Assembly (NCBI GenBank): GCA_001632435.1
Contig: KV424061.1
Coordinates: 4,703-68,702, forward strand
Reading direction: 5' to 3'
DNA: 64,000 nucleotides
Origin: Calocera cornea HHB12733
Taxonomy: Eukaryota; Basidiomycota; Dacrymycetes; Dacrymycetales; Dacrymycetaceae
Part shown: one piece after another, positions 33,089 through 44,854 of the stretch
Numbering within the stretch: position 1 is the stretch's first letter
Layout: every line of letters starts with the position of its first letter
Made by a program: the position numbers and the translations under genes
Notes under the pieces: model-generated
Told to the model about the DNA's origin: nothing
The model's input: the letters and a program-made list of their open reading frames with translations, nothing else
Database searches by the model: none

Positions 33089-33131
33089 CGGAGCTTCGGA
33101 GCTTCGGAGCTTCGGAGCTTCGGGGCTTCGG
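33089..33131. repeat. Tandem 8-mer array (GGAGCTTC)n
   Basis: About five copies of GGAGCTTC, the last with one substitution. Confidence 0.9.
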
Positions 33132-36100
33132 TGAGAGCTGTCGGACCACCTCGGTGCCCGCTGCTTCCCCGTGCGATCGGCGGGTCAGACCCCTGTCTTT
33201 CTCATGCGGATGCCAGGCGGGGGACCCTTTCCTTCCGCCAAGCTGCAGCCCTCGAGGACCGACGTCACTGTCAGCTCGCTGCGTGTGCGCAGGCCAGCTG
33301 GGCAAGCCTAATCCGCTCTGTTTGGCCACGCTGGCAGCACCGCACCAGCACCGGATGACTTGGACGTATCTGGAGTCTGGCTGTCGCCTATCAAGACCGC
33401 GGGGTGCATCGACATAATCGCCCCAGCCATCATCACGCGTTCAACTGCGAGAGATCTGCCTCGCGCTGTAGCGTTCGCTTCTGCCAAACGCATCGTACGT
33501 CCTCCGCCGCTGACACACCATTTCCTGACCCCTCATTGTCGATCCAGTCGCTCCTTCATCCGGCACAGAGTCTTTCAATGTCCTTTGGACCCGATTTAGT
33601 GTACCCGTACGCCACACTTCTTTCGCAGTCTTCAAGGGTCAAGGGTCTTCGTACCGGCCGGTGTATTCTTGTGTCCCGGCATGAAGCATGGGGCAGTCTT
33701 CACTTCGAACCTGAAGTGAGTCTCCGATAGCGATACGGTCGGGGTTACTCACGCCGGTTCTTACCAGGTGATAAACACTCCGCGTGCTGATAAGCCAATA
33801 TGAAGAACCGGATTTTGAGGACTGAACGTGACGCCCCCGTGCCGAGCGGAAATGCCTCGGACGCCGACGCTTATTCCTTGATCGTTGATTCAGACGCTGC
33901 TCCGTTCAGTTTTCAATGACGCTCAACACGCTCTGGACCCTTTTCTTTCCGCCACAAATTACAATGTTCTGTCGCGGTCTCTGACCATCTTCCAAACGCC
34001 CCCTGCATCACCATGTGCCTCTCACGTCCTTCCTCGCTTCCTCCTGGTTCTTCCTACCACCTCTCTCCTCCGCCGAATTCACGGAGCCCTCGGAGTTTGG
34101 AATTGAATGGCCGCGGGGCCTCTTGACGTCCCCGGAGAGTGCGCGAGGGAATGCGACATACTCTGTATGGTAGGCGGGGCGTGAAACGCTCTAGCGCGCG
34201 GACCTCGGAGTACCCTGGGGAAAGGACTTCGCATGCCATGCAATTGAGTGATGAGGTTCGTGAAGTTTCTTTAGACCGTTGCGGGGCCTTTTCTGAAGGG
34301 TTGTAGGCGCTCATGTGGGGTCGCCTGGAGACTTAAGGCTTCAGCTGTTTGAGAAGATTATTCAGCATACCGAGCTCATCATCAGCTTGGACTTGCTTCG
34401 AAAGTGGCACAAGTGTCGCTGGCACTCTAAATACATATTGCTTGTCAATTCACGATTGAGGAAGGTCCGGCACGGAGAAACCAAGGTTCCCGGAATCCGG
34501 ACGCACACGTACAAGCGTGAGGCATGACGCCGTGGCACCCATCATGATTACATCGTCGAGCGCATGTCTGGCCAGGGTCTGGCCTGGACCGTGCGGTACC
34601 GCATGCAAGGATGGTAGAGGAGAGATCTCGACAATCATTTCCCTCAGTGGCGTTATCCGCTATCTCCTGAACAACTCTAACACCGTCTAGTACGTGAGTG
34701 CGGCCTTCCCTCTACAGTAGGAGGTACTCGCTTATACGTAATCAGACGTAATTTAGCTCGGACATGTGTCCTATGCTCCCCTCCGGCATGTCGTGTTTGT
34801 TCGATATACGCGCCTCAAATCAGTCGCTTGCCACAAGCACGCACACAATGCACATGTCCTGTGTGAACAAGACCCCACTTTAATTTCCGCCCTGTTATGT
34901 GGGGAATCACCTTCTACGACTGTCAGTGGCTGCGGGAAGATGGGGAGAAATTCGCAAGAACGGGACAGTTTCCCCCACTGTTGCGGCACAGCCATCCTTC
35001 TAAGTTTACACCACAATGGCCGCGTAAGCACATGCCTGTTATTTCGCTTTCACGCCGCCTCTGCTTCCTTTCTACATAACTGACCTCGGGTTCAATTCAG
35101 TTCGCTCCGCGGCTCACCGCGCCCGTGTTGTGAGATCCTTATCGATTCTCCTTGTGATCCGACCCTGCCCTAAAATTTGCCAGAGGCGCATAACGACCAT
35201 CGTCTTCCTTTCTTCTCAGCTTCTGCTTTACTATTTTCTTTCTTCCCCAGGCTGGAAACTCCGCCCGGTGATGGAGTCTAGTGCCATTGCTCAGCAGTAA
35301 TTTGTTTCATCCTGAACACTCGTCTGGGGTACTCGAAGTCAGCCGTCCATATGCGAAGAACTCGGAAAAGTGGCACCCACAGGCACGGTCACCCGGGAGA
35401 ATACCTCCTCGGGTGATGGGCTTCGAACTCGGCATGTCGGCGGGGTGCTGTCAAATGACTGGGTCGTCTGCCGTGTAGTACCTTCTATCTACCCACAGTC
35501 TACAGGCTTCATCAGCTCTATTGGGCACCTCGAATGGGATCGCATCCAATTTGCCGCTAACATCTGCACGCGGTGCTGTTCGGCGGCGAGTGTCTAATTA
35601 CAGTGGTTGGCGCAATGAAGCAAGGGCACTTCGGGTATGCATTCGGAAGGTGGAGGACGGGCTAATCGTCGCCTGCCCATTGGCACCGGTCTCTTGGTGA
35701 GCAGACCCTACGTGCACAGGAGTAATCTTGCAGGTAGGCTCCTTGTTCCTTGTATGCATGTCGCAGCCGACCCCGAATACCCTAAAGGACTTTCCAATAG
35801 CGGTGTGGCACCCCCTCCACCTCCATTTGCGTTCTGCGGAGACCACTGTTGGCTACTCTATCGCCGTCTCCCGCTACCACGGGACTAGTCTGTTGTGCTC
35901 CCAACAACAGTATTTGCCAGCGTATTCTGCGTTCACGAGAATGGAGACCACCCAGTTCTAGGTTTGAACTAGCTAGGGCAGGTGGGAGCTAATGCCGTTG
36001 TGTGCAATCGAAAGTCCCATGTGCTCTCTCATTCTTCAGTCACGGTAGAAACCATCATTATGGCGACTATATCTCTTTCGTTGCGCTACATAAGCACCTC

Positions 36101-36778
36101 GTTTCAGCGTCTTCCATAGATCACAGCTCAACATTGTGAGGGGTGGCAGAATGTAGCTGTCAGACGAGTCGTTTTAAGCATGCACCTCCTGAACAAAACC
36201 AGCACAGAGCACCCGGCCGGCTCCGACAGCGAGGCCATCAGTTGGAAACTGGCATCAGGCGGTGAACTGCTCCAAAATGGGCTCATGTTACTGCTATACC
36301 ATAGGCCTGACTCGTTTACCCCAGTAGTGCACTGCCTTAGAGTTGAACACTGTCTATGGGTTCCAGTTCGTCGGAGGCTACTCGAGGGTTTGCTCAGCTT
36401 GCCTGTACTATGTACTGTAGCAAGCTTCTGCCATCCTCGTTCTCCTTGATTTCACGGCCCTGGCCTACGCTGGCACCAAGCTAACAACAACCAAGGGACG
36501 ACTACGTGAAGGTGTATGGGATTATTACTCTTCCCTTGACTACCTAATATCCTGTCGGCTCGAGCCGCTCGATACCAACACAATGAGATCATCCGCTCAA
36601 TCCCGTGTGTTGCACTGTGTTTTTCTACGCAAGATGTGCTCTTGGTCAGCAAGTCACATTACGCCAAGAGGTGGAAAGTATCTCATGTAATAGAAGTTTA
36701 GGCTATCAGGTCATCCCATTTTGTTTCCATGCCAATTATTACAGTAAACCCAGTCCTGAGTCTGCCCCAATGGGCCTA

Positions 36779-36818
36779 CACTGACGCGCATGTATATTGA
36801 CGCATTCTGGTCCCGCGC
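36779..36818 (+). repeat. Left terminal inverted repeat of the Tc1/mariner element
   Basis: Begins CACTGACGCGCATGTATA and ends GGTCCCGCGC. It matches the reverse complement of 38080-38119 at 39 of 40 bases and holds an internal direct repeat of TGACGC. Confidence 0.93.
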
Positions 36819-36914
36819 ACACATCGCGCATCCGACAATGACTTTACAATGCCAGTTGCATGTCAACAAGCAATGTAAATTACTAGATACAATTAATGAA
36901 AGACGATCTGCTGC

Positions 36915-37970
36915 CTAGTATCTTGTGTTCCCCCCTTTTGCTTTGTACACTTCAAGGCACCTGCGCTCCATAGACTCATAAAGCTTGTGAATGTACTCAT
37001 CCGGGATATCATACCACTCCCATTCGATGACTTCCCACAACTCATCGAGTGTCTTTGGTGCAGGATAGCGGGCACGGACTTTGCGCTTGAGGTAATGCCA
37101 TACATGCTCGATAATGTTGAGATCGCAAGAATAGGGCGGCCAGCTGAGAACAAAGATATCTTGCTCTGCAAACCATGCATTTGCGACCATTGCCTTGTGC
37201 GGCCCTGCACCGTCTTGCTGAAAGATGACATCGACCCCATCCTTGTGGATATCTTCAAGAGTGCCCAGGAGAGCCTCGTCGAGGCAGTCGCAGTATGATG
37301 GGCCATTGACGTTTTCTTCAAATTGATACAGACGGCCCACACCATGCAACGTGATGCATCCCCAAATCATGAGCCCGCCCCCACCACCATACTTCCATGT
37401 TGAAGACACATTCTGCTCCAGATATTGCTCCCCATGAGCCCGCCAACACCAAACTGTCCCATCTGAACCATGCAGAGTGATTCTGCACTCATCAGAGAAG
37501 ATCACATCGGCCCACTCTTCGAGACCCCAAGACAGGTGGTTGTTCGTCCATTTCTTGCGTTTGGCGCGCTGCAATGCATTCAAAGCAGGTGCCTTGAGCT
37601 TCCGGTGGGCCTCTAGAACGGAGAGATCATTCATCCAGCGGCACACAGTTGAGACTGAACGGTGTGGGAACAGCATTCGTTGGATGTCCGTCATGTCGCG
37701 AGCAAGGCGTCGACGGATGAGCCGGACAGCCTCACGGATGTCACGCTCTGACACTGCGCGCTTCTGCCCTCGACCTCGTGTCTTCCAGTCCCACTCTCTG
37801 TCCTCTCCTCTCTTCGAATATCGCAAAACTGTCGACCTTGATATGTCGAGTTCGTCTTCTAGCCTGCGCGCAGGCACACCACACTTCCGGCCAATGACAC
37901 AGGCTCGGACCTTGCCAGGAGTGTGGAAGTTGGATTTCTTGCGGGGTTTCTTGGGTGTACTGGGTGCCAT
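36915..37970 (-). CDS. Tc1/mariner DD34E transposase
   Basis: Single uninterrupted exon of 351 residues. The N-terminal paired-like helix-turn-helix region (KVRACVIGRKCGVPARRLE...STVLRYSKRG) is followed by a basic GRGQKRA linker, as in Tc1 GRPR motifs. The catalytic triad is visible: Asp in IFSDECRI, Asp in FQQDGAGPHKA and Glu in LNIIEHVWHYLKR, with 34 residues between the last two (DD34E). WPPYSCDLN corresponds to the WPxxSPDLN motif. The enzyme cuts and pastes the element at TA dinucleotides. No introns, no stops and near-perfect flanking inverted repeats indicate a potentially functional copy. Confidence 0.96.
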   Translation of the reverse strand: MAPSTPKKPRKKSNFHTPGKVRACVIGRKCGVPARRLEDELDISRSTVLRYSKRGEDREWDWKTRGRGQKRAVSERDIREAVRLIRRRLARDMTDIQRMLFPHRSVSTVCRWMNDLSVLEAHRKLKAPALNALQRAKRKKWTNNHLSWGLEEWADVIFSDECRITLHGSDGTVWCWRAHGEQYLEQNVSSTWKYGGGGGLMIWGCITLHGVGRLYQFEENVNGPSYCDCLDEALLGTLEDIHKDGVDVIFQQDGAGPHKAMVANAWFAEQDIFVLSWPPYSCDLNIIEHVWHYLKRKVRARYPAPKTLDELWEVIEWEWYDIPDEYIHKLYESMERRCLEVYKAKGGNTRY

Positions 37971-38079
37971 AGTGAATGGTATGCAGGCAAAGGGTATCTC
38001 AGCAGAATATGAGCACTGGTTGACAATGTGGTATTGTGTCTACAAGGTATGTACAATGTCGACGACAGCCCCACCCAGA

Positions 38080-38119
38080 GCGCGGGACCAGAATGCGTCA
38101 CTATACATGCGCGTCAGTG
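38080..38119 (-). repeat. Right terminal inverted repeat of the Tc1/mariner element
   Basis: Inverted partner of 36779-36818 with one mismatch (G for T in the middle); immediately followed by the TA target duplicate at 38120-38121. Confidence 0.93.
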
Positions 38120-38121
38120 TA

Positions 38122-39567
38122 GGTCCCGAATACGCTTGATAACTCATTGCCGTCTGATCTGAACCTCATGCATACACATCTGAATCTTCGTGGGATACTG
38201 TAGTCATAGTACCAGCACCGGACTAGTTTCATTACCGAGGGGAGGAAGCCAACCTTGTTGGTCAGCCGATTGGAGACCGGTGTTCACTGGTGGGACATGC
38301 CCTACGCACGGTGGATTGCCGCGTCGAACTGGCATCAGCTTGGAGTTAGTACTACGGAATTAGAAGCCACACCTACCATGTGTCGGAGAGAGAATCTTTT
38401 GCTGGACATTCCACAATACAAGGATCGTGCTGCCGGTGGTCTGGGAGGCAGGAATGGTCTTTCTTGTGGGTCGTCATTGTTGTGAGTGGACTGTGAACAG
38501 TCATTGAAAAGTATGTCGTTTCTACTAGCCTACTGTGCCCAGATTTTATACGGGAGGCTATGTTATCCACACCATCCGACACCCAAGCTTCCTCTGTTAG
38601 AAGATCTAGCCACAAACAATTGTAATAGACGCGGAAGAAGCATCGACTTGATATAGTACATCAGCTCCACATGGGAACGGCGATTAGATATCGGTGTTAA
38701 TGTCAAGTCTATACAGGTGGACAATACTCGCGAAGGTGCCTTTAACTCCGGGCTTGGAGCAGAACACAACCATCCTAGAGAGTGCCACCACTCTTCTCAT
38801 TGTAAGTCTTCGGTGGAGAACAAGTACAACAAATGTCCTAATGGCGTCAGAGCTGCACAAGTTGATGACATCAATAAGTACTACGACACACTTGACCTTA
38901 GGACAAAATGGAACAGTAGGCACATGAGATTGAATGCACTGCCATAGACATTGTGATTTCCCACTGCGAGGATGAATTGTTCCGAGTGTCTCAGCTGAGC
39001 CGGATGTGAGCCCTTATCGGGAAGATCAGTATTACCCCTATCGAGTAGATCGCCGCGATCTCGTGGAATACTCGTAGCGTTGACCTAGAAAGCACTAGAA
39101 GCCCATAATCATGCTGTGTTCTGATGTAAAACAGGTCATGTGCACCTGTAAATAGATCAGTCTGATGTCTTCTGTATCATCAAGAAGCGCCCCTGAACAG
39201 AGGCGCGGCTGTATCTAAGTCCGTGGGCACGTCATCCACTCCCTGTCGTCGACGAGAAAAGCGCTTTCCCGCACAAGATACGCAAATTACACTGCACAGC
39301 CAGAACTACCGTCAGAGGAGACCCCTGATCATCATGATCGTCCGTTACCGCGGATTTTGGTACCCTCTTTTGGACAGCGCCGTGCTGACCCGAACGGATG
39401 ACATCGTCGATCCTCAGGCAGCTCCGCCCACGTCCTTCCAATCCGAACTGCATATAAGGAAACCAAGTGCCTTGAGCTCGCTTGTCGCCGCACCTGACCT
39501 CTACCTCATCCTCGCACGCACTTCCTGAGGATCGATTTTACTAGCACTACGTATCTAGTCCTTCCCA
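38122..39567. other. Intergenic region between the transposon and the FKBP gene
   Basis: About 1.4 kb with only short spurious frames; no motif or repeat recognised. Confidence 0.5.
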
Positions 39568-40107
39568 ATGCCGCTCGATATCGTTGTCCTCCGGCCCGGC
39601 GATGGCCAGGCAAGTAACATTCGCGCTTCATTGGTCATACTCGACTGAACCCCCACATACGCAGACCTTCCCGACCGTCGGCAGTAGGTGAGTCGCTTAT
39701 CTCGTCTGTTGAGAGAGCTGAATAGCTGATACTCTGCAGAGTTACCTTCCATTACGTGGGTAGGCAGAACAGGCAAGCACCTTTGACTGGTTGATGAGAC
39801 AGCCTGTCCAGGGACGGACACAAACGGGAAACAATTCGACAGCTCCAGGGATCGCCGCCTGGCGCTTATCGACTACGTTGGTATTGGTAAATTCATCAGA
39901 GGTCTTGACGAGGGTATACTACAGATGAGCAAGGGGGAGACGGCCAGACTGACAATCTCACCGGACCTTGTGCGTTCCCTGAGTCATCCATTCCTCTAAC
40001 AATTCTGATTCGATGGATAACAGGCATTCGGTGCTCAGGGTAATATGTCAGGGATCCCGCCCAATACCACCCTCATATTCGAGATCGAGCTCCTGGACGT
40101 CGAGTGA
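39568..40107 (+). CDS. Divergent FKBP12-type peptidyl-prolyl isomerase
   Basis: Five small exons give about 107 residues: MPLDIVVLRPGDGQ, TFPTVGSR, VTFHYVGTDTNGKQFDSSRDRR, FIRGLDEGILQMSKGETARLTISPDL, AFGAQGNMSGIPPNTTLIFEIELLDVE. The overall alignment with FKBP12 is gap-poor, and the HYVG, FDSSRDR, TISPD and PPNTTLIFEIELL landmarks are present. The hydrophobic pocket is altered: the position of Trp59 (IRGW in FKBP12) is Leu (IRGL), the loop normally KPFKFMLG reads LALIDYVG, and Tyr82 is Phe (LAFGAQG). FKBP12 proteins isomerise Xaa-Pro bonds and bind rapamycin/FK506; pocket changes suggest reduced drug binding. The first intron (39610-39664) has a GC donor (CAG|GCAAGT). Confidence 0.85.
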
Positions 40108-41338
40108 TTTCGCGTCGAGCCGGAGGAGCGAGCCTGGCTCCGCATCTGTGCTGTCCAGAGTTGAAGGGGGTCCCAAATAGCGTACAGAATATCCCCAGCT
40201 TGCGAAAATATGTGATGGTCTTAGTGGCCTTCCTGGTCGAGGATTGTCCCTGAGTCATTCGCAACTGCTCTGATGCTCCATTCGGGCAGGCTGCGCAGCC
40301 CCAGTGCGCACTGCAAGGACACGGACCAACTGAACCTTGACAGCGCATCGGACTTGGCGATATCAGCAAACGACCAGGAACGGGGAGGTTTCGGGAGGGT
40401 GGCCTCGGATCACTTGACCGATCCCATCTCCGCCTCATCGTTACGTTACCTGTCAGTTGAGGACAGCATTCTCGCACAGACAGACACATTTCGCAATGTC
40501 AACTCGTGGAATTTGATCCCCATTGTAGAGATCTATCCACTCAATGCCAATGACGACATAACCTCCAACTACGCCTTCTCTCCATTGTCATGGAGCGCAT
40601 GACAGATTGAGAGATTGCCCGAGTAAACGCCCAACCGATGCGACGCGAAGTTCAATGCACCGAATGAGGGTTCAGGGGCGATTGTCGTTCTTGGCAACGA
40701 CTCCATGTGACGACTGCGGGCAGAGGCTGCGGAAGGAGTAGGGTGGTATACCAACTTGTGGTAGCGACATATCTTCAAGAATGTATGGTTCACCGTGGCA
40801 TCGGTGGAACAGATGGTACGGGTTGACAATGCAGCGGGTGCCGATTGTCGTGGTTCCGCGTCTATACAGTTTTGCCGGGGAGGTTCGGAGGGCGTCGGCA
40901 GCAACCGGCAACGGGCGCGACGTCGGCGCTCTCCCCGGTTGTTGTCCTTCACTGGACTATACAACGCCCCCGGATGACGAAATGTCGACTACTGCTAGAG
41001 CAATGTTCTACGTCTGCTCTGAGCCATGTGCGTTGTACTACTGCTATTTCACAGGCGCCATGCTTTCCTCATGTGTGGGATACCGGACGCCAGCTCACCT
41101 CCGCTGTCACAACCTAATCTCTACACGCCGAATTTGCCGAAAGGGATCCTCGTGAACCAGAACAGGGCCTTCGGTCGGGTGCTTGACTCTAAAGCCACAG
41201 TTAGGAATCAACTGAACGGCGGTGACGGTGGCGACCGAGGGCTCCCCGCAGTTCGGTAGTTTGCTCGCTAGCTTCCCATCCAGGTATTCCGCAGCACCGA
41301 CGCGCCGCAGCTGCATGCCCACCAGGAACCTTCTACAC

Positions 41339-41365
41339 TGTCGACCAGTGTCGACCAGTGTCCAG
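41339..41365 (+). repeat. Three near-tandem copies of TGTCGACCAG before a TATA box
   Basis: CTGTCGACCAG, TGTCGACCAG and TGTCCAG in direct tandem, ending just before TATAAAA. The position suits an upstream activating element of reductase copy 1; regulatory function is inferred. Confidence 0.5.
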
Positions 41366-41368
41366 TAG

Positions 41369-41375
41369 TATAAAA
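41369..41375 (+). promoter_or_regulatory. TATA box of reductase copy 1
   Basis: TATAAAA, 62 nt before the ATG at 41437 but only 20 nt before an in-frame upstream ATG at 41395. This favours 41437 as the true start, as does alignment with the other two copies (MAPVxNxCYRF). Confidence 0.6.
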
Positions 41376-41436
41376 TGAGCTCGATTCTTGGCATATGTCT
41401 GCCAACTACAACTTACATCTCAATCTTGTCCCGAGC

Positions 41437-42655
41437 ATGGCACCTGTTCCCAACCCTTGCTATCGTTTCCTCAGCCGCCCCGTCGGCTTCCCCGACCTTG
41501 CGAAGGACTTTCAATATGAAACATCGCGCGAACTCGATTTGGACTCCGTCGAGCTCCACGGCAGCTTCCTAACTCAAACAAGGTTCCTCTCCATCGATCC
41601 GTACATGCGAGGACGGATGGAACCGGGCACGTTTATGGAGTGGACGCCTGGCCAAATCTGGGAAGGGTTCGGCATCTGTGAGGTAATTCGCAGTGAAACT
41701 GCTGAGTTTCAGCCAGGGGACAAACTCTATGGATATCTTTGTATATCGTTTTACTCTATTTTCCGGGTATCTGCTGAGACATTCCAGTTTTTGAGCGTTA
41801 CCACGCATACGCAATCCAGGAAGCTCAGCCTCGCATGTTCCGACGACTTGAGAACTCGGAGGGCCTCCCTCTTTCCGTGTATCTTGGCGTGTGCGGACTG
41901 CCTGGAAAGACCGCATTCTATGGTCTGAAGGCGATCGGTGCTCCGAAGGAGGTAGGCAGATTGTCTCCTCATAACGCTCATTCTGACACATCGTGCAGGG
42001 AGAGAGCATCTTCGTCACCACAGCAGCAGGTGTCGTTGGAATGACCGTTTGCCAGCTCGCCAAGGCGTGGGGTCTGAAGGTCCTCGGATCAACAGGCTCT
42101 GACGAGAAAGTCAAGTTCCTAACACAAGAAGTTGGCGTCGACCGTGCGTTCAACTACAAAACAGCATCCACCGCGGAGGAAGTGAGGAAGTTCGGAGGCC
42201 TTGACATCTATTGGGATAATGTCGGAGGCGAAGTGTTGGACCTTGCTCTTATCAGTATGAAGCAGAAAGGCCGCATCGTCATCTGCGGCCATATCTCGGA
42301 GTATAACGACGAGTCGAGGTACGGCATCAAGGTACGCTGCCAACCTTGTGGGACAGATACAGCATTCACACAGAGGAACAGAATACTTGGGAAATGGTGT
42401 ACAAAGACATAAAGTGAGTGTCCCTGATGATGACGTAGGACATCTACTGATTGGCCCTCAAGAATGCAAGGCTTCTACGTGTTCACGTACGAAGAGCAGT
42501 ATGCAGACGAGTTCTACTCCACTGTACCAAAGATGGTCGCCGACGGAAAGATCAAGTATACCGAAGACATCACCGTCGGGCTCGAGAATGCCGGCGAGGT
42601 ACTCTTGAAAGTTCTGAATGGGAAGAATGTCGGGAAGGCTATCCTGCACATTTGA
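41437..42655 (+). CDS. NADPH-dependent alkenal/alkenone reductase, MDR family, copy 1
   Basis: Zinc-free medium-chain reductase of the PTGR1/leukotriene B4 12-hydroxydehydrogenase type, which reduces the C=C bond of reactive alkenals and enones with NADPH. Seen in order: MAPVPNPCYRFLSRPVG, LSIDPYMRGRMEPG, GEFGIC-like GFGICEVIRSE, PLSVYLGVCGLPGKTAFYGL, the nucleotide-binding AAGVVGMTVCQLAKAWG with GSTGSDEKVKFL, FNYKTAS, DIYWDNVGG, GRIVICGHIS and VPKMVADGKIKY...GKAILHI. Introns follow KLYGYL, APKE, RYGIK and YKDIK. Length about 340 residues, normal for the family. Most similar to copy 2, which lies 860 nt downstream. Confidence 0.92.
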
Positions 42656-43514
42656 TCCTTGGGTAACACGTCATATCCGTTCTAAAAATACACACGCGAG
42701 TTATTGAGCTGAGTATATACCAATGTTCTCATATCTATAGATTCCTATGAGATGCATCGTTATCTGATGTAGGCTCCACGCAGTAGGGTTTACAATATCA
42801 AAGTACGAAGAGCGAGATCGACCATCCCGACTGCATGGCATACCCGCCGAATCAGGGATGCAGCTCGGATGTGGAAAGCCCTCGAAGAATGTAAAGTTAC
42901 GATGAGAAAGATTGCATCAGCAGCTACGAGAAGCGAAGAGCGTTGCTGCCAAGATACGATTAGGGTCGCTCGTCTGCCGCCGGCCCGTTTTCGGCAATTG
43001 GTCTGAAGAATTCTCAAACCAAGAAGCTTGGCAAATTACAGAAGTTTTCCCCTCTCGAAGTGGAGCCAGGGGCGCTCTGGCGCAGCGCCTGGTACTACTG
43101 TAATCGGCTGCTGCTCGCTATACTATCCCGTCCTGCAACTCATACCTAGCTAGCCCTCCTGCAGTTGAACCTGCTTAGCTGTCAGTCTGAATGGTTACTG
43201 CAAGAGTGCCAACGAGCATTGTATCGGATGATTCGGGTATTCGAAAGCTAGCCTCGGCCCTCATCGGCAGTGGCATTCATCCGCCGCCCGCCCGACCGAA
43301 AACTCCCCGTGCTTCAGTTGGAGTGAGCACTCGCCGCCAGCGCAGGTAAGGGCTGTAGTAATCCAGCGGGAACCGATCAGAGGTAGGTTGTTGAACAGGT
43401 TGTCGAAGGCCGGGCGCCAAGGTCTCGTCCACGGCCAGCTTGCATAAAAACGATCTACTTGGGCACAGCGCTTCCAGCTGAGCTCACTCACTGTTTTTTC
43501 TTTCTCCCTGCTCC
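42656..43514. other. Intergenic region between reductase copies 1 and 2
   Basis: 860 nt without a gene; contains a CATAAAAA TATA-like element at about 43,443, some 70 nt before the start of copy 2. Confidence 0.5.
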
Positions 43515-44741
43515 ATGGCGCCTGTCACCAACGCTTGCTACCGCTTCATATCGCACCCAGTCGGGTATCCCGACCCATTGAAGAACTTTCAGTATGACAC
43601 GTCGCGCACGATCGATCCGGACGAGGTCGACCTCAAAGGCGGATTCTTGACGCAGACGCAGTTCCTATCCATCGACCCGTTCATGCGAGGAAGGCTGGAT
43701 GCCGGCACGTTCCAATGCTGGGAGCTGGGCCAGATGTTCGAGGGGTTCGGTATCTCAGAGGTAATTCGGAGCGACGTTCCCGAATTCCAGGAGGGGGATA
43801 TCCTGTATGGATTCCAGCGTACGTGCGTCTCGACTCGTGAGAAGTCCGAGCTGATGTGTGCTCAGCATTTGAGCACTATACCCTCCATACCAAGTATGAG
43901 GCACGCGGAAAGATGTGGCGCGTTATCCACAACTATGAAGATCTGCCGTTGTCCGTTTACCTCGGCGCGGCTGGTATGCCTGGGAAGACAGGCTACTATG
44001 GAATGAAGCACATTGGAAATCCGAAAGCGGTACGTCCGACCGGTTGTCCCTCGTGCACGAAGTTGACGCGGGAGGCAGGGCGAGAACATCTTCGTCTCGA
44101 CCGCTGCTGGTCCTGTCGGGCAGATGGTCTGCCAGCTCGCCAAGGCTTGGGGGCTCAAGGTGCTCGGCTCGACTGGCTCGGACGAGAAGGTCCAGTTCCT
44201 GCGCGAGGAGCTCGGGATCGACCAGGCATTCAACTACAAGACGTCCTCCATCGCTGAGGAGGTCAAGAAGTTCGGCGGGCTTGACATCTTCTGGGACAAC
44301 GTCGGCGGCGAGACCTTGGACATCGCGCTGAAGAATATGAACGTGAAGGGCAGGATTATCGTCTGCGGTCATATATCGACCTATAACGGTGAGGAAGCAT
44401 ACGGGATCAAGGTTCGTCGCAGAGGTACACTCTTGTACGAGGGCTGACACGGCAAAAGAACATATGGGACATGGTGTATAAGGAGGTCAAGTGAGTCAGA
44501 CTGACTCCCCTTTCGGAGCATTTTTTGATCGAACATCGGCAGGATGGAAGGGCTTCACGTAACTACGCTGGAGTCGCAGTACGGGGACGAATTCTACGCG
44601 ACGGTGCCGAAGATGATCGCCGAGGGTAAGCTGAAGTACAAGGAAGACGTGACGATCGGACTTGAGAACGCGGGTGACGTGCTCGTCAAGGTGCTCAAGG
44701 GGCAGAACGCGGGCAAGGCCATTCTCCAGATGTGGCCGTGA
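43515..44741 (+). CDS. NADPH-dependent alkenal/alkenone reductase, MDR family, copy 2
   Basis: Same family and intron layout as copy 1: MAPVTNACYRFISHPVGYPDP, LSIDPFMRGRLDAG, FEGFGISEVIRSD, PLSVYLGAAGMPGKTGYYGM, then after a short intron ENIFVSTAAGPVGQMVCQLAKAWG, GSTGSDEKVQFLREELG, FNYKTSS, DIFWDNVGG, GRIIVCGHIS and VPKMIAEGKLKYKEDVTIG, ending AILQMWP. It shares with copy 1 the introns before the nucleotide-binding segment and before MEGLHV, both absent in copy 3. Third positions are G/C-richer than in copy 1. It converges on the superoxide dismutase gene with 113 nt between stop codons. Confidence 0.92.
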
Positions 44742-44854
44742 GTCCTGCAAGGTCGTAATTCTAGAAATACACACGTAATTCATTGACCTTCTTGATACTT
44801 GGACTTTTACAGCTTGGATGGGGATGCTCGTACCATGCCGTCGGTAGCGCGCAG

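Larger units (their letters stand above)
30525..36776. other. 6.2-kb gene-poor region
   Basis: No domain, no consistent exon chain and no transposase remnant that I can recognise. The left half (30.6-33.6 kb) is GC-rich with long spurious open frames and four short tandem arrays; the right half (33.6-36.7 kb) has more balanced composition. It separates the copper-fist A promoter from the Tc1/mariner element. Confidence 0.5.
36779..38119. mobile_element. Complete Tc1/mariner DNA transposon
   Basis: 1,341-bp element bounded by 40-bp terminal inverted repeats that differ at one base, flanked on both sides by TA (36777-36778 and 38120-38121), the canonical Tc1 target duplication. It carries one intact transposase gene on the minus strand. 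Near-identical ends, TA duplication and an uninterrupted frame all indicate recent insertion and possible activity. Confidence 0.93.
40108..41436. other. 1.3-kb region upstream of reductase copy 1
   Basis: No recognisable exon chain. Near the 3' end, three near-copies of the 10-mer TGTCGACCAG (41,339-41,365) precede a TATA box. Confidence 0.5.
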
